DNA of 52,298 bases from positions 1 to 52,298 of the forward strand of contig JANWJZ010000002.1 in assembly GCA_025451675.1 (NCBI GenBank), written 5' to 3'. Under the pieces are notes generated by a model that had not been told where the DNA came from, did not search any database, and worked only from the letters and a program-made list of their open reading frames with translations. A program made the translations under genes and the position numbers. Of the stretch, positions 37,337-46,413 are shown piece by piece. The stretch comes from Halanaerobiales bacterium. Lineage in GTDB: Bacteria > Bacillota > Halanaerobiia > Halanaerobiales > DTU029. The stretch's first letter is position 1. Every line of letters starts with the position of its first letter.

Positions 37337-37381
37337 AAAAAAACTACCAGGGGTTTTTCAAAATACCCCTGGTAGTTTTTT
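37337..37381. terminator. Bidirectional terminator between glmM and the sugar ABC operon
   Basis: A very strong stem pairs CTACCAGGGGT (37344-37354) with ACCCCTGGTAG (37365-37375), extended by an A-run on the left and a T-run on the right, so each strand ends in a U-tract. It serves glmM on the plus strand and the minus-strand operon on the other. Confidence 0.9.
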
Positions 37382-37390
37382 GAGGTGGGT

Positions 37391-37411
37391 AGGATAGAGA
37401 ACCTATCCTAT
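37391..37411 (-). other. Hairpin just after the sugar-binding protein gene
   Basis: TAGGATA and TATCCTA form a perfect seven-base stem around a seven-base loop, directly after the stop codon on the minus strand and before the bidirectional terminator. It may protect the 3' end of the mRNA; no T-run of its own. Confidence 0.5.
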
Positions 37412-37414
37412 TTA

Positions 37415-38668
37415 TTAATTGCCTTGCAGAACAGCATTGACTTCTGCTGCGGCAGCATCCAGGTAACCCTTGGAGGTTATATTGCTGAATCTGCCGTCTA
37501 CGTAGTCAGTAAGTACGTTTCCGAAGTTGGTCTGGATAATGCTTTCAATCTGACCCCACTCTGGGATTGGCGGATAAGCTTTAGCATAGCCCAGAGCCTT
37601 GATGAAGGTACGCCAGATTTCTGTATCATAATATGGATCATTCAGGGCATACTTGTTGGCAGGAATCATATTGGTTAGATTCTTTGTATAATCAGCCAGG
37701 ACATCGTCGCTGACCAGGAATTTAACCCATTCTTTAGCAGCTTCTATTTCTTCCTTGGAGGCATTACTTCTGATGGCCAGGTTACTTCCGCCGGAGAATG
37801 CTGCTCTACCATAGGGGCCTGCTGGCGGTTCTACTACAAAGTATGGTAAGTCAGGGTTGTCATGGGCAATATCGGCAATGTTCCAGGGTCCCATAAAGGC
37901 CATGGCTGTTTCACCGCTGATAAAGGCTGCGTCTGCCTGAGGCTGGTTATACTCAGCACAGGCTTTGCTGGCCAGACCAGTATCTACTAAGCTTACCCAG
38001 TAGTTCATAGCCCGGACACCAGCAGCAGAGTTGAAGATAGCTTCTGTGTTATCTTCATTGAGCATATCTCCACCATGTGCCCAGAGGATTATAGCCCAGT
38101 TGTGGATTAAGTCCCAGGCAGCTGTACCGGCAGTAGCGATAGCTCTTCCTTCACCGTGGACTTCTATAATCTTCTTACCTACTTCAAGTAACTGTTCATA
38201 GGTTTGTGGAGGCCTTACGCCGGCTTCTTCAAACATCTTGGTGTTGTAGAAGAGTACTCTTGTTTCAGCAAACCAGGGTACACCGTAGTATTTACCATTG
38301 AGGGTTGTTGATTCCAGGTTAGCGGCGAAGAATCTGTCAGCACCGCCGAATTCATTGATATCGATCTCTACCAGTCCACCGGTTTCTGCATACTGGGGAT
38401 TCCAGGTGGTTCCCAGCTGGAAGACGTGAGCGCCTTCGCCGGTGATCAGGGCATTCATGATTCTGGGGCCGTCTCCCCAACCGATTTCTTCAAAAACTAC
38501 TTTAATACCGGTTTTGGCTTCAAACTCGGCTGCTTTTTCCTGCATCCAGGCGACGTGTAATGCAGATGGAGCATTATCCATTGCCCAGAAGAGGATTTCT
38601 GTTCCGCTCGCGATAGAGAAGACTGCGAGGGTCAAAATGAGTGTTAACAGAACTAATCTCTTTTTCAT
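37415..38668 (-). CDS. Sugar ABC transporter binding protein (family 1, MalE-like)
   Basis: 417 residues. A signal peptide (residues 1 to about 22, ending IASG-T) lacks a lipobox cysteine. Family-1 features include KAAEFEAKTGIKVVFEEIGWGDGP at residues 30-60, GKYYGVPWFAETRVLFYNTKMFEEAGVRPPQTYEQL and ETAMAFMGPWNIADI. It captures a sugar or oligosaccharide for the MalF/MalG-type permeases encoded upstream; the substrate cannot be read. A 140-base gap with AGGAGG precedes it. No ATPase is in the operon, so an MsmX-like shared ATPase is probably used. Confidence 0.9.
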   Translation of the reverse strand: MKKRLVLLTLILTLAVFSIASGTEILFWAMDNAPSALHVAWMQEKAAEFEAKTGIKVVFEEIGWGDGPRIMNALITGEGAHVFQLGTTWNPQYAETGGLVEIDINEFGGADRFFAANLESTTLNGKYYGVPWFAETRVLFYNTKMFEEAGVRPPQTYEQLLEVGKKIIEVHGEGRAIATAGTAAWDLIHNWAIILWAHGGDMLNEDNTEAIFNSAAGVRAMNYWVSLVDTGLASKACAEYNQPQADAAFISGETAMAFMGPWNIADIAHDNPDLPYFVVEPPAGPYGRAAFSGGSNLAIRSNASKEEIEAAKEWVKFLVSDDVLADYTKNLTNMIPANKYALNDPYYDTEIWRTFIKALGYAKAYPPIPEWGQIESIIQTNFGNVLTDYVDGRFSNITSKGYLDAAAAEVNAVLQGN

Positions 38669-38808
38669 TTTTTTACCTCCTGTTTTTTTGTATTTTAATA
38701 AACCTGACCAACAGAGACCAACTGTTTAGTGAAATACTGACTACTCTCTAATACTCACCTCCCTGTCAGGATAGCTTTATATAGTTTAAAAATTAAAATC
38801 TAAGGAAC

Positions 38809-39657
38809 TTAACCCTTTGTGGCTCCTGCAACCAGGCCGGCTACAATATGTTTCTGGACTGAAGTAAAGGCAACGATAACCGGTATGGTGGCAAAAACAC
38901 AGGCAGCCATCATTTCTCCCCAACGGGCCTGGTTCTGGGAAATATACTGTAATAGGCCGAGGGCAATGGTTCTGGTTTTGGTACTGGTCAGGATGGTGGC
39001 AAAAAGGATTTCGTTCCAGCCCATGATAAAGGCATAGATACCCATTGCCGCCAGGCCTGGTTTGGCCAGAGGAATAATAACCTTATATAAAGCCTGGAAC
39101 CTGTTACAGCCATCAATTAAAGCCTGTTCGTCGATATCCTTTGGCACTGAATCCAGGTAATTTCTCAGCATCAGTATAGAAAAGGGTAGGGCAAAGGAGG
39201 TATAGGTAAAGATCATCCCATGAAAGGTATTTGTCATTGGTATTCCCAGCGTATTTTTTATCCATGTAAATAACATGAAATAAGGGATGATGAAGAGGAT
39301 GCCAGGCAGCATCTGTGTTGCCATCAAAACAAGAATATATAAATCCCTACCCCAAAATTTAAATCGCGAGATACCATAGGCAGCAAGTGTGCCCAGGACC
39401 AAAGCACAGAGCATGGTCCCAGTACTGATGATAAGGCTGTTTGTAAAATATTTTAAGATAGGCACAGTAGTATTCATATTCTTATAATTATCCAGTGTAA
39501 AGGTCTGCGGTATCCAGGTTGGCCGCATTCCCTGAATTTCCACTGATGTTTTAAAGGAACTGGAGACCATCCAGGCATAAGGACCAAGAACAAAGAGAAT
39601 TACAACTATAATAATCAGGTAGAAAAAGAAATTCTGTACTGGTGTTCTTCTGCTCAT
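38809..39657 (-). CDS. Sugar ABC transporter permease, MalG type
   Basis: 282 residues, six predicted membrane segments starting near residue 12 (FFYLIIIVVILFVLGPYAWMVSSSFK). The coupling loop EQALIDGCNRFQALYKVIIPLAKPG near residue 175-200 has the EAA-loop pattern of this family. Forms the channel with the MalF-type protein. Fifteen bases... 14 bases downstream of the MalF-type gene, on the minus strand. Confidence 0.92.
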   Translation of the reverse strand: MSRRTPVQNFFFYLIIIVVILFVLGPYAWMVSSSFKTSVEIQGMRPTWIPQTFTLDNYKNMNTTVPILKYFTNSLIISTGTMLCALVLGTLAAYGISRFKFWGRDLYILVLMATQMLPGILFIIPYFMLFTWIKNTLGIPMTNTFHGMIFTYTSFALPFSILMLRNYLDSVPKDIDEQALIDGCNRFQALYKVIIPLAKPGLAAMGIYAFIMGWNEILFATILTSTKTRTIALGLLQYISQNQARWGEMMAACVFATIPVIVAFTSVQKHIVAGLVAGATKG

Positions 39658-39671
39658 CTTTTACACTCCTT

Positions 39672-40568
39672 TTATTCTTCTGCACGTACACGGAAGAAAT
39701 ATTGATAGACAACAGTAATTACTAACATCATTAACATCAAAATTACAGATAGGGCAGAACCCTGGCCGTAATTATAGTTATCAAAGGCTTCCCTCATAAT
39801 CAGGGTATTGGGAACCTCGGCATGAATTCCCGGATTCCTGCCAAACAAGACTACAAACTGGTTATAGGCATGGAAATTCCAGAGGATATTCATGATCATG
39901 ATGGTCTTGATTACAGGTTTTAGATAACTCAGGGTTATATGTTTAAAACACTGCCAGGCATTAGCCCCATCGATCCTGGCTGCTTCATATAGTTCAACTG
40001 GAATGGTCTGCAGCCCGGCCAGCAACATCAAGGAGGTTAAAGGCCATCCCTTCCAGATGGAGGCGATAATGACTGCCCAGATAGTATTTTTCCCTACCAG
40101 CCACATTATGGGCTCCTGTATAATACCTATGCGCAATAGCATCTCGTTTAGAATACCTATTCGCGATTGAAAGATAAAACGCCAGAAATTATAGGCTACA
40201 GAATCAGGAGTTATATAAGGTATCAGGATTATTCCCCTTACAATGTTTCTTCCTACAAAGGGTTTGTTCATCAGGAGGGCAACTCCCAGGGCAATTAAAA
40301 AGCCGACAGTAATGGTAACAAAGCCGTAGAGCAGGATGTTCTGTAAACTCCGCAGGAAACGCTGCCCGACAGTAGTAACAGGATTAAAGGCTGTAATATA
40401 ATTTTTCAGTCCGGTAAAGGGGGCTTCCCGCCAATTCCTGATATTCCTCAAGGTTAAATCCCTGAAACTGATTAGAATACCCCAACCCATTGGAATGACA
40501 TGGACAAGAATCATAGCGATAACAGCTGGAAGAATAAAGAGGTAACCTAGATATCTAACTTTTTTCAT
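39672..40568 (-). CDS. Sugar ABC transporter permease, MalF type
   Basis: 298 residues, six predicted membrane segments beginning near residue 8 (GYLFILPAVIAMILVHVIPMGWGILISF). The EAA coupling loop reads YEAARIDGANAWQCFKHITLSYLKP. First gene of the minus-strand transporter operon; GAGGTGATAGG lies upstream of the start. Promoter and a LacI-like operator are predicted in the upstream gap. Confidence 0.92.
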   Translation of the reverse strand: MKKVRYLGYLFILPAVIAMILVHVIPMGWGILISFRDLTLRNIRNWREAPFTGLKNYITAFNPVTTVGQRFLRSLQNILLYGFVTITVGFLIALGVALLMNKPFVGRNIVRGIILIPYITPDSVAYNFWRFIFQSRIGILNEMLLRIGIIQEPIMWLVGKNTIWAVIIASIWKGWPLTSLMLLAGLQTIPVELYEAARIDGANAWQCFKHITLSYLKPVIKTIMIMNILWNFHAYNQFVVLFGRNPGIHAEVPNTLIMREAFDNYNYGQGSALSVILMLMMLVITVVYQYFFRVRAEE

Positions 40569-40615
40569 TTGCCTATCACCTCGAATTTTGTATAAAAATA
40601 TTGAAATACCAATAA

Positions 40616-40629
40616 CTAAAACGGTTTAG
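40616..40629. promoter_or_regulatory. LacI-like operator before the sugar ABC operon
   Basis: CTAAAACGGTTTAG has CTAAA/TTTAG inverted arms around a central CG, the build of a LacI-family or CcpA site. It lies just downstream of the predicted minus-strand -10 box, at about +1 to +14, where binding would repress. Confidence 0.45.
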
Positions 40630-40635
40630 AAAAAT

Positions 40636-40665
40636 TGTATAAAAATAACTTTTCTTCTGTTTTAA
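40636..40665 (-). promoter_or_regulatory. Predicted promoter of the sugar ABC operon
   Basis: On the minus strand TTAAAA (40665-40660) and TATACA (40641-40636) are 18 bases apart. The hexamers are imperfect. The roughly 300-base gap between the divergent transporter and DUF3243 genes is very A/T-rich; apart from this promoter and the operator I see nothing firm in it. Confidence 0.4.
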
Positions 40666-40867
40666 TATATTCTATAATAATTTAAAAATTCCTTCTCCAA
40701 AAATAAAAAAATTTGAAATTTATTCTAAATTTAAACAGAAGAATACAGAAGGCCTTAAAAAACTTCGATAATTAGCCGCCTTTACGGGCATAATATTTTA
40801 TATAAATTTAAGTAGCAAATTTAAAAGATAATAAATCCAATAAATGATTAAGGAGGTTAATAGATAA

Positions 40868-41137
40868 ATGGTAGAACAATTCTCTGATTGGGATAAATGG
40901 AAGGATTCTTTACGGAAGGCTATTGAACTGGGGCAGAAAATCGGTTTTGAAGAAGAGACGATAGTCAGGATAGCCAGAAAAATCGGTGACCTCCTGAACC
41001 TGCATGCTGATCCGGAGAATAGGGAGCAGAGGTTAATAAAAGAATTATGGGATGTGGCCGATGAGGCAGAGCAGAAGATTCTGACAAAGCTCATCATTAA
41101 AATGCTTAAAAAGGAGGAAGCACTGGTAAAAAATTAA
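40868..41137 (+). CDS. DUF3243 family protein
   Basis: 89 residues. The pattern FSDWDKWKDSLRKAIELGQK, then IARKIGDLLNLHADPENREQRLIKELWDVADEAEQ, matches the small helical family that includes Bacillus YmfJ, as recalled from memory. No function is known. It has its own AAGGAGG site and a terminator after it, so it is probably transcribed alone. No membrane segments or signal. Confidence 0.8.
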   Translation: MVEQFSDWDKWKDSLRKAIELGQKIGFEEETIVRIARKIGDLLNLHADPENREQRLIKELWDVADEAEQKILTKLIIKMLKKEEALVKN

Positions 41138-41180
41138 ACTTCTTCTGGTAAAGTATAGTATAAGGTGATAAAATAAATTA

Positions 41181-41215
41181 ATGTAGGATGCTCTGGCTAA
41201 TCCTGCATTTTTTTC
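41181..41215 (+). terminator. Terminator after the DUF3243 gene
   Basis: ATGTAGGA (41181-41188) pairs with TCCTGCAT (41201-41208), one G-T wobble, with a 12-base loop and a run of seven T. Confidence 0.8.
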
Positions 41216-41333
41216 TTCTTTTCTTTTTTTCCTTAATTAGGATATAATATAATAAAGGTAATATTATTCCGGAACTGATGAAAATATTCAGGAATTAATT
41301 ATATAAGAATATTTCTTAAAGGGAGTTTTAAAG

Positions 41334-42272
41334 ATGATTATCACAGTTACGTTAAATCCTGCTCTGGATAAGGTCATTTACCTGGAAAAACTGCGCAGCG
41401 GTAGACTGAACCGGAGCAGTAAGGTTACTGTGCGGGCAGGAGGCAAGGGTATTAATGTGGCCAGAATACTCCATACCATGGGTGAAGAGGTCCTGGCCAT
41501 GGGCCTCATAGGCGGCTATATTGGGGAAAGATTGGGAGAACTCATCAGGGAGGAAGGACTCCCGGCCTGTTTGACCAGCAGCAGATATATAAGCAGGGAA
41601 AATATTAAAATAATTGAGGAAAATAAAAGGGAGACGGAGATAAATCAGGAAGGGAAAGTAGACCAGGAGAGTTTTCTGAACTTTAAAGAGGAGCTGAAAG
41701 AAAAGCTGCCCGGAGCCAGTCTGCTGATTCTCTCCGGCAGCCTGCCCCGGGGTTTGCCGCTGGATACTTATCAGGAATTGGTTTCCCTGGCCAATGACTA
41801 TAATGTACCGGCTATTCTGGATAGCTCCGGCCTTCCCTTTAAGTATGCCCTGGAGAGCGGGCCTTATCTCATCAAACCCAATATCAATGAGTTAAGTGAA
41901 CTGGCTGGAGAAAAGGTCAGCTTTGTACCGGATGTACAGAGGATTGTAAAAAGGCTTTTACAGAAAGGAATTAAGAATGTAGTTGTCTCCATGGGGAAGA
42001 AAGGTGCCTACCTGGCCAATGGAAAGGAATCCTACCTCATCATCGCGCCTGAAATAAGGATTGCCGATACCACTGTTGGCGCAGGGGATACCATGGTGGC
42101 CGGGCTGGCCATTGCCCTGCAGAGGGGTTATGGCTTTCTGGAGATGGGTAAATATGCTACGGCCCTTGCCACTTTATATGTCAGCGGTGAAAAATTGACC
42201 GAAGCCAACCTGGAGAAAATGATTGAGAGATTAGAAGTAATGGATGGTGATTTTCCATATGAAAAGTTATAA
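41334..42272 (+). CDS. fruK: 1-phosphofructokinase-type sugar kinase
   Basis: 312 residues of the PfkB (ribokinase-like) family. The N-terminal MIITVTLNPALDKVIYLE and RAGGKGINVARILHTMG segments are those of FruK/LacC, and the catalytic DTTVGAGDTMVAG motif lies near residue 245. The usual reaction is ATP-dependent phosphorylation of fructose-1-phosphate to fructose-1,6-bisphosphate; tagatose-6-phosphate kinase is an alternative. No fructose EII or deoR regulator is nearby. It overlaps ptsI by 14 bases. A TATAAT at 41243-41248 lies upstream, with no good -35. Confidence 0.88.
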   Translation: MIITVTLNPALDKVIYLEKLRSGRLNRSSKVTVRAGGKGINVARILHTMGEEVLAMGLIGGYIGERLGELIREEGLPACLTSSRYISRENIKIIEENKRETEINQEGKVDQESFLNFKEELKEKLPGASLLILSGSLPRGLPLDTYQELVSLANDYNVPAILDSSGLPFKYALESGPYLIKPNINELSELAGEKVSFVPDVQRIVKRLLQKGIKNVVVSMGKKGAYLANGKESYLIIAPEIRIADTTVGAGDTMVAGLAIALQRGYGFLEMGKYATALATLYVSGEKLTEANLEKMIERLEVMDGDFPYEKL

Positions 42273-44031
42273 GGGGATGCCTGTTTCCAAGGGAATAGTA
42301 ATCGGTAAGGTATATAAATACTCTAAAAAGAGTGCCTTAATAGAAAGCTATCAGATCGATGTAGAAGAGATAGCGGAAGAGCTGGAAAGGTTCAGAGAGG
42401 CAAAAGAGATTGCCCATCAAACCCTTCTACATATCAAGGAAAAAGCCAGCCAGGATCTGGGAGAAAATCAGGCCCAGATTTTTAATGCCTATATCCATAT
42501 GTTGAATGATCCTGTATTCAGTGAAAGGATTCAGGGATTGATCAGTGAAGAAAGGCTCAATGTGGAGGGGGCCATTCAGAAGGCCCTGGCCGAACTCTCT
42601 GAAAAATTCAGGAGGCTGGATAATGATTATATCCAGGAAAGGCTGCGGGATATAGAGGATGTGCTCAGCCATCTTTTGAGGGCCTTACAGGGTTCTGCCA
42701 ACAGCCTCAGCAATCTGCCGGAGAATTCCATAATAGTAGCCGAAGACCTGACTCCTTCCGAGATAGCCCTGATAGACAAAGAATTACTGAAGGGATTTGT
42801 CCTGAGGCAGGGGGGAATGACCTCCCATACAAGCATTGTAGCCAGAAGCCTGGGTATCCCGGCCATAATCAATGTGGATGAAAGGATCATGGATGAGGTA
42901 AAGAATGGTGAAGTGATTATCCTTGATGCCATAAAAGGAGAGGTCTATGTCTCGCCGGAGCGGGAGATTCTGGAGAGATACAGGAAAAAGATCTGTATCT
43001 TAAAAAAGAGGGAAGAGGAATTACTGGGCTTAAGCCAGGAAGAGGCCATCACCAGGGATGGGCACAGGATCAAACTGGCAGCCAATATCAACTCCCTGGC
43101 GGAGTTGGATGCAGTCCGGCGGGTTAATGGGGACGGGATCGGGCTTTTACGGACCGAGTTTCTCTTTTTACGCAGGGAACACCTCTTTGATGAAGAACGG
43201 CAGTTTAAAATCTATAAAAAAGTCGTGGAAAAGATGGAGGGAAGGCCGGTAGTCATAAGATTACTGGATATTGGCGGGGATAAAGACCTGCCCTATTTTG
43301 AGGCTCCCAGGGAGATTAACCCCTTCCTCGGCTGGCGGGGTATCCGGGTTTCCCTGGAAAGGCAGGATATCTTCAAAAGCCAGCTCAGGGCTCTTTTAAG
43401 GGCCAGCCACTATGGTGATATAAGCATACTGATCCCCTTTATTTCCTCCATCGAGGAATTGAGGGAGGTCAAGGGTATAATTATCGAGGTGAAAAATGAA
43501 CTGGAACAGGAAAACATCCCCTATAACAGGCAGATTAAAATCGGCCTCATGATCGAAATTCCTTCAACGGCCATCATGGCCGATGCCTTTGCCCGGGAGG
43601 TGGATTTCTTCAGTATCGGTACCAATGATTTGATTCAATATACCATTGCCGTTGACAGGAATAACAGCAGGATTGCCAGCCTCTATACCCCCTTCCATCC
43701 GGCAGTATTGAAACTCATTCACCAGGTGGTAAGGGCAGCCCGGGCAGAAAGGATAGGCGTCAGTGTCTGTGGAGAGGCGGCTGCCAATAAATACCTGCTC
43801 CCTGTCTTTGTCGCCATGGGAATAACTGAGCTTAGTATGAGCAGTGGTTATATCCTGGAAACCAAGAAACTGATCCGGAAATTGAACAAGGGAGAATTGG
43901 GACAACTGCTGGATAAGGTCATGGAGATGAACCAGGCTACGGAGATAGAAAATTATCTTAAAAGGTATATGGAAGCACTACTGGGAGCCAGAAATGGAGG
44001 AAGTAATGGCAGCCGGCACGAAAAAGAGTAA
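42259..44031 (+). CDS. ptsI: Phosphoenolpyruvate-protein phosphotransferase (PTS enzyme I)
   Basis: 590 residues, standard EI length. EI takes phosphate from PEP and passes it to HPr. The active His190 is in [19 protein letters not shown]; the PEP-binding barrel has LLRTEFLFL and [23 protein letters not shown], and the catalytic cysteine region reads [11 protein letters not shown]. No GAF domain, so not the nitrogen-type PtsP. ATG 42259 is preferred to ATG 42244 for its spacing to GGTGA. HPr is encoded 3.5 kb downstream in the same direction. Confidence 0.96.
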   Translation: MKSYKGMPVSKGIVIGKVYKYSKKSALIESYQIDVEEIAEELERFREAKEIAHQTLLHIKEKASQDLGENQAQIFNAYIHMLNDPVFSERIQGLISEERLNVEGAIQKALAELSEKFRRLDNDYIQERLRDIEDVLSHLLRALQGSANSLSNLPENSIIVAEDLTPSEIALIDKELLKGFVLRQGGMTSHTSIVARSLGIPAIINVDERIMDEVKNGEVIILDAIKGEVYVSPEREILERYRKKICILKKREEELLGLSQEEAITRDGHRIKLAANINSLAELDAVRRVNGDGIGLLRTEFLFLRREHLFDEERQFKIYKKVVEKMEGRPVVIRLLDIGGDKDLPYFEAPREINPFLGWRGIRVSLERQDIFKSQLRALLRASHYGDISILIPFISSIEELREVKGIIIEVKNELEQENIPYNRQIKIGLMIEIPSTAIMADAFAREVDFFSIGTNDLIQYTIAVDRNNSRIASLYTPFHPAVLKLIHQVVRAARAERIGVSVCGEAAANKYLLPVFVAMGITELSMSSGYILETKKLIRKLNKGELGQLLDKVMEMNQATEIENYLKRYMEALLGARNGGSNGSRHEKE

Positions 44032-44278
44032 AAAATATTATACCTATATTATTAAATGTGCAGATGAGACCTTTTATACCGGCTATACCACTGATCTGGA
44101 AAGGAGGCTTGCTGAGCACAACAGCGGCCTGGGGTCCAGGTATACCAGGGGGCGGTTGCCGGTAAGCCTGGTCTATTATGAGGAACACAACAGCAGAAGT
44201 GCTGCCATGAAAAGGGAATACAGTATAAAACAATTAACCCATAAGGAGAAGGAGGAACTCATCAGGGGGCAGGGATAA
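44006..44278 (+). CDS. GIY-YIG nuclease-domain protein (UPF0213/YhbQ type)
   Basis: 90 residues. [31 protein letters not shown] gives the GIY-YIG core (YII...YTG), with Arg near residue 34 and a later Glu, followed by the family's [22 protein letters not shown]. Members of this small family are predicted single-strand or structure-specific endonucleases; the role is not settled. ATG 44006 follows GGAGG; ATG 43994 is an alternative. It overlaps the end of ptsI by 26 bases. Confidence 0.85.
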   Translation: MAAGTKKSKKYYTYIIKCADETFYTGYTTDLERRLAEHNSGLGSRYTRGRLPVSLVYYEEHNSRSAAMKREYSIKQLTHKEKEELIRGQG

Positions 44279-44317
44279 TTATTACGGGGTGAATAGAAAA
44301 GTGAGGTTAATTGCATA

Positions 44318-44692
44318 ATGATAAAGGGTACAGGTATCGATCTGGTCAGTGTAAAACGGATAGAGAGGGTAATCCGGCGCTGGGGCCTGAAGTTTATTTT
44401 AAAGGTTTTTACTCCTGCAGAGATAGAATACTGCGAAAGCAAAGAAGCCAGGTACCAGCACTATGCAGCCCGTTTTGCCGCCAAAGAGGCAGCCGTGAAG
44501 ATGCTGGGTAAGACAGCCGGTATTGGCTGGAAGGATATTGAGGTCAGCCATGATGGGGATGGCAAACCGGTCCTCATCTTACATGGCCAGGCCCGTCTCC
44601 TGGCGGAAGAACTGGGTATAAAGATGGTTCACATCGCCATTTCCCATGAGCGGGACATGGCAGTAGTACAGGTCATCGGGGAAGGTGATTAG
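44318..44692 (+). CDS. acpS: Holo-[acyl-carrier-protein] synthase
   Basis: 124 residues. Transfers 4'-phosphopantetheine from CoA to acyl carrier protein. The magnesium-binding Asp is in GTGIDLVSVKRIERVI and the Glu in AARFAAKEAAVKMLGK; the C-terminal HIAISHERDMAVVQVI strand is typical. It is immediately followed by the nnr gene (no gap), a pairing common in Firmicutes together with alr. Confidence 0.95.
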   Translation: MIKGTGIDLVSVKRIERVIRRWGLKFILKVFTPAEIEYCESKEARYQHYAARFAAKEAAVKMLGKTAGIGWKDIEVSHDGDGKPVLILHGQARLLAEELGIKMVHIAISHERDMAVVQVIGEGD

Positions 44693-46291
44693 ATGATTGT
44701 TCTGACTCCGGAGGAAATGAGAGCAGTAGATAAAAGGGCTATAGAGGAAGGTTTCCCTGAATTGCTGCTCATGGAGATAGCCGGCCGGGCTGTGGCCGAA
44801 AAGGCCAGTTTCATCCTGGAGGATGAGTGTGGCCATCATCATCCGGGAGAGGGGAAGAAAGGCCTGCATGGCCATAGAGATAAGGAAGTAGTGATCGTAG
44901 CGGGCAAGGGAAACAATGGCGGTGACGGGCTGGTTGCTGCCCGTTATCTTGACATGTGGGGCTTTCATGTTAAAATAATATTGCTGGCTGAAGAGGCAGA
45001 CTTAACAGCCAGTTCCCTCACCAATTATAATCTATGCAGATTAAGGGATATAGAAATATTATCCTTTCAGAATATAGCAGGATATAGAGAAGAAATAGCG
45101 AATTTATTGAATGGGGCAGATTTAGTCATTGATGCCCTTCTGGGTACCGGTATAAAAGGTACTGTAAAAGAACCATATTCAGGAATAATCCGTCTGATAA
45201 ACCACTTTTCTCACCGGATACTGGCAGTGGATATCCCCTCCGGTATTGATGGCAGAACCGGTGCTATACTGGGGGAGGCAGTGCAGGCAGATTATACCCT
45301 CACCATGGCCTTTCCCAAGATTGGGCTGGTAGTTTACCCGGGACGGGAATACTGTGGTGAGATTGAAATAGTAGATCTGGGGATCCCCCTGGATTATGCC
45401 CTGGCGGAAAAGCCCACTCATTTCATGCTGGATGAAGAAGAGGCCTGGGCTCTCCTGCCGGAAAGGCCCGGGGATTCCCACAAAGGGACTTTCGGCCGGG
45501 TAGGGGTCATCGGCGGTTCTGCCGGTATGTCCGGAGCCCCCTTCCTCAGTGCTTTTGCGGCCCTGAAAGTCGGGGCCGGCCTGGTCAGGGTGGCAGTACC
45601 GGAAGAGATCCAGTCCATTGTGGCGGCCTATTCTCCGGAACTGATGACCCTGGGACTGGAATCCCTGGAAAATCCCCTGTCAGATAAGAATCTGGACAGG
45701 ATTAAAGGTTTGATGGAAGAGTCCACAGTCCTGGCTGTGGGGCCGGGCCTGGGTACCTCAACCGGCAGCCGGGAATTGGTCAGCAAAATCCTGCAGGAAT
45801 ATCCGGGGCCTCTGGTCCTGGATGCGGATGGGATTAATTCATTGGAAAGCCTGGAATTACTGGCGCAGAGGGAAGGGGCACTGATTTTAACACCCCATCC
45901 GGGAGAAATGGCCCGCCTGATTGGCGGGAGTACCAGGGAGATCCAGGCCAACCGCATTGAAGTAGCCCGTACTTTTGCTGCAGAATACGGAGTATACCTG
46001 ATTCTGAAAGGTGCTGCTACTGTAATTGCCTTCCCGGATGGTATAGTCTATTTGAATCCATCCGGTAATGACGGTATGGCCACTGCCGGCAGCGGAGACG
46101 TCTTGACCGGTATCCTGGCCGGCCTGCTGGCTTCCGGTGTAGAAGTAGAGGATGCAGTCATTCTTGCTCCCTACCTGCATGGATTGGCCGGTGATCTGGC
46201 GGCCAGTGAATTGACTCCCTATAGCATGACGGCAGGAGATATCATTGCCTATCTGGGAAAAGCCATTAATTATCCGGATCTGGACCATTAA
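44693..46291 (+). CDS. nnr: Bifunctional NAD(P)HX epimerase/dehydratase
   Basis: 532 residues repairing hydrated NADH and NADPH. The N-terminal epimerase (NnrE/YjeF-N, about 1-225) has the KGNNGGDGLVAARYL nucleotide loop. The C-terminal ADP-dependent dehydratase (NnrD, about 240-520) has HKGTFGRVGVIGGSAGMSGAP, TPHPGEMARL and the ribokinase-like GNDGMATAGSGDVLTG. An unusual His-rich insert (His 48-50, 59 and 61) sits before the epimerase's first core strand. Begins at the base after the acpS stop. Confidence 0.95.
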   Translation: MIVLTPEEMRAVDKRAIEEGFPELLLMEIAGRAVAEKASFILEDECGHHHPGEGKKGLHGHRDKEVVIVAGKGNNGGDGLVAARYLDMWGFHVKIILLAEEADLTASSLTNYNLCRLRDIEILSFQNIAGYREEIANLLNGADLVIDALLGTGIKGTVKEPYSGIIRLINHFSHRILAVDIPSGIDGRTGAILGEAVQADYTLTMAFPKIGLVVYPGREYCGEIEIVDLGIPLDYALAEKPTHFMLDEEEAWALLPERPGDSHKGTFGRVGVIGGSAGMSGAPFLSAFAALKVGAGLVRVAVPEEIQSIVAAYSPELMTLGLESLENPLSDKNLDRIKGLMEESTVLAVGPGLGTSTGSRELVSKILQEYPGPLVLDADGINSLESLELLAQREGALILTPHPGEMARLIGGSTREIQANRIEVARTFAAEYGVYLILKGAATVIAFPDGIVYLNPSGNDGMATAGSGDVLTGILAGLLASGVEVEDAVILAPYLHGLAGDLAASELTPYSMTAGDIIAYLGKAINYPDLDH

Positions 46292-46413
46292 ATATAGAGT
46301 ATTATTTATCTATTAGCCATCAGCTAATAACTATTAACAGTTCACAATTCAAGCTAACTAAATACTACATTATATAAACTATATATAAACTATCCAGAAT
46401 GGGATTGATAATA

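Noticed and set aside
37385-37678. Plus-strand frame opposite the end of the sugar-binding protein gene
   Set aside because: The minus strand encodes a complete family-1 binding protein; the plus-strand product has no family features.
46292-46413. Gap between nnr and alr as a terminator or riboswitch
   Set aside because: It has a short TTAGC/GCTAA inverted repeat and A/T-rich direct similarities, but no T-run and no recognisable riboswitch core; I see nothing firm.
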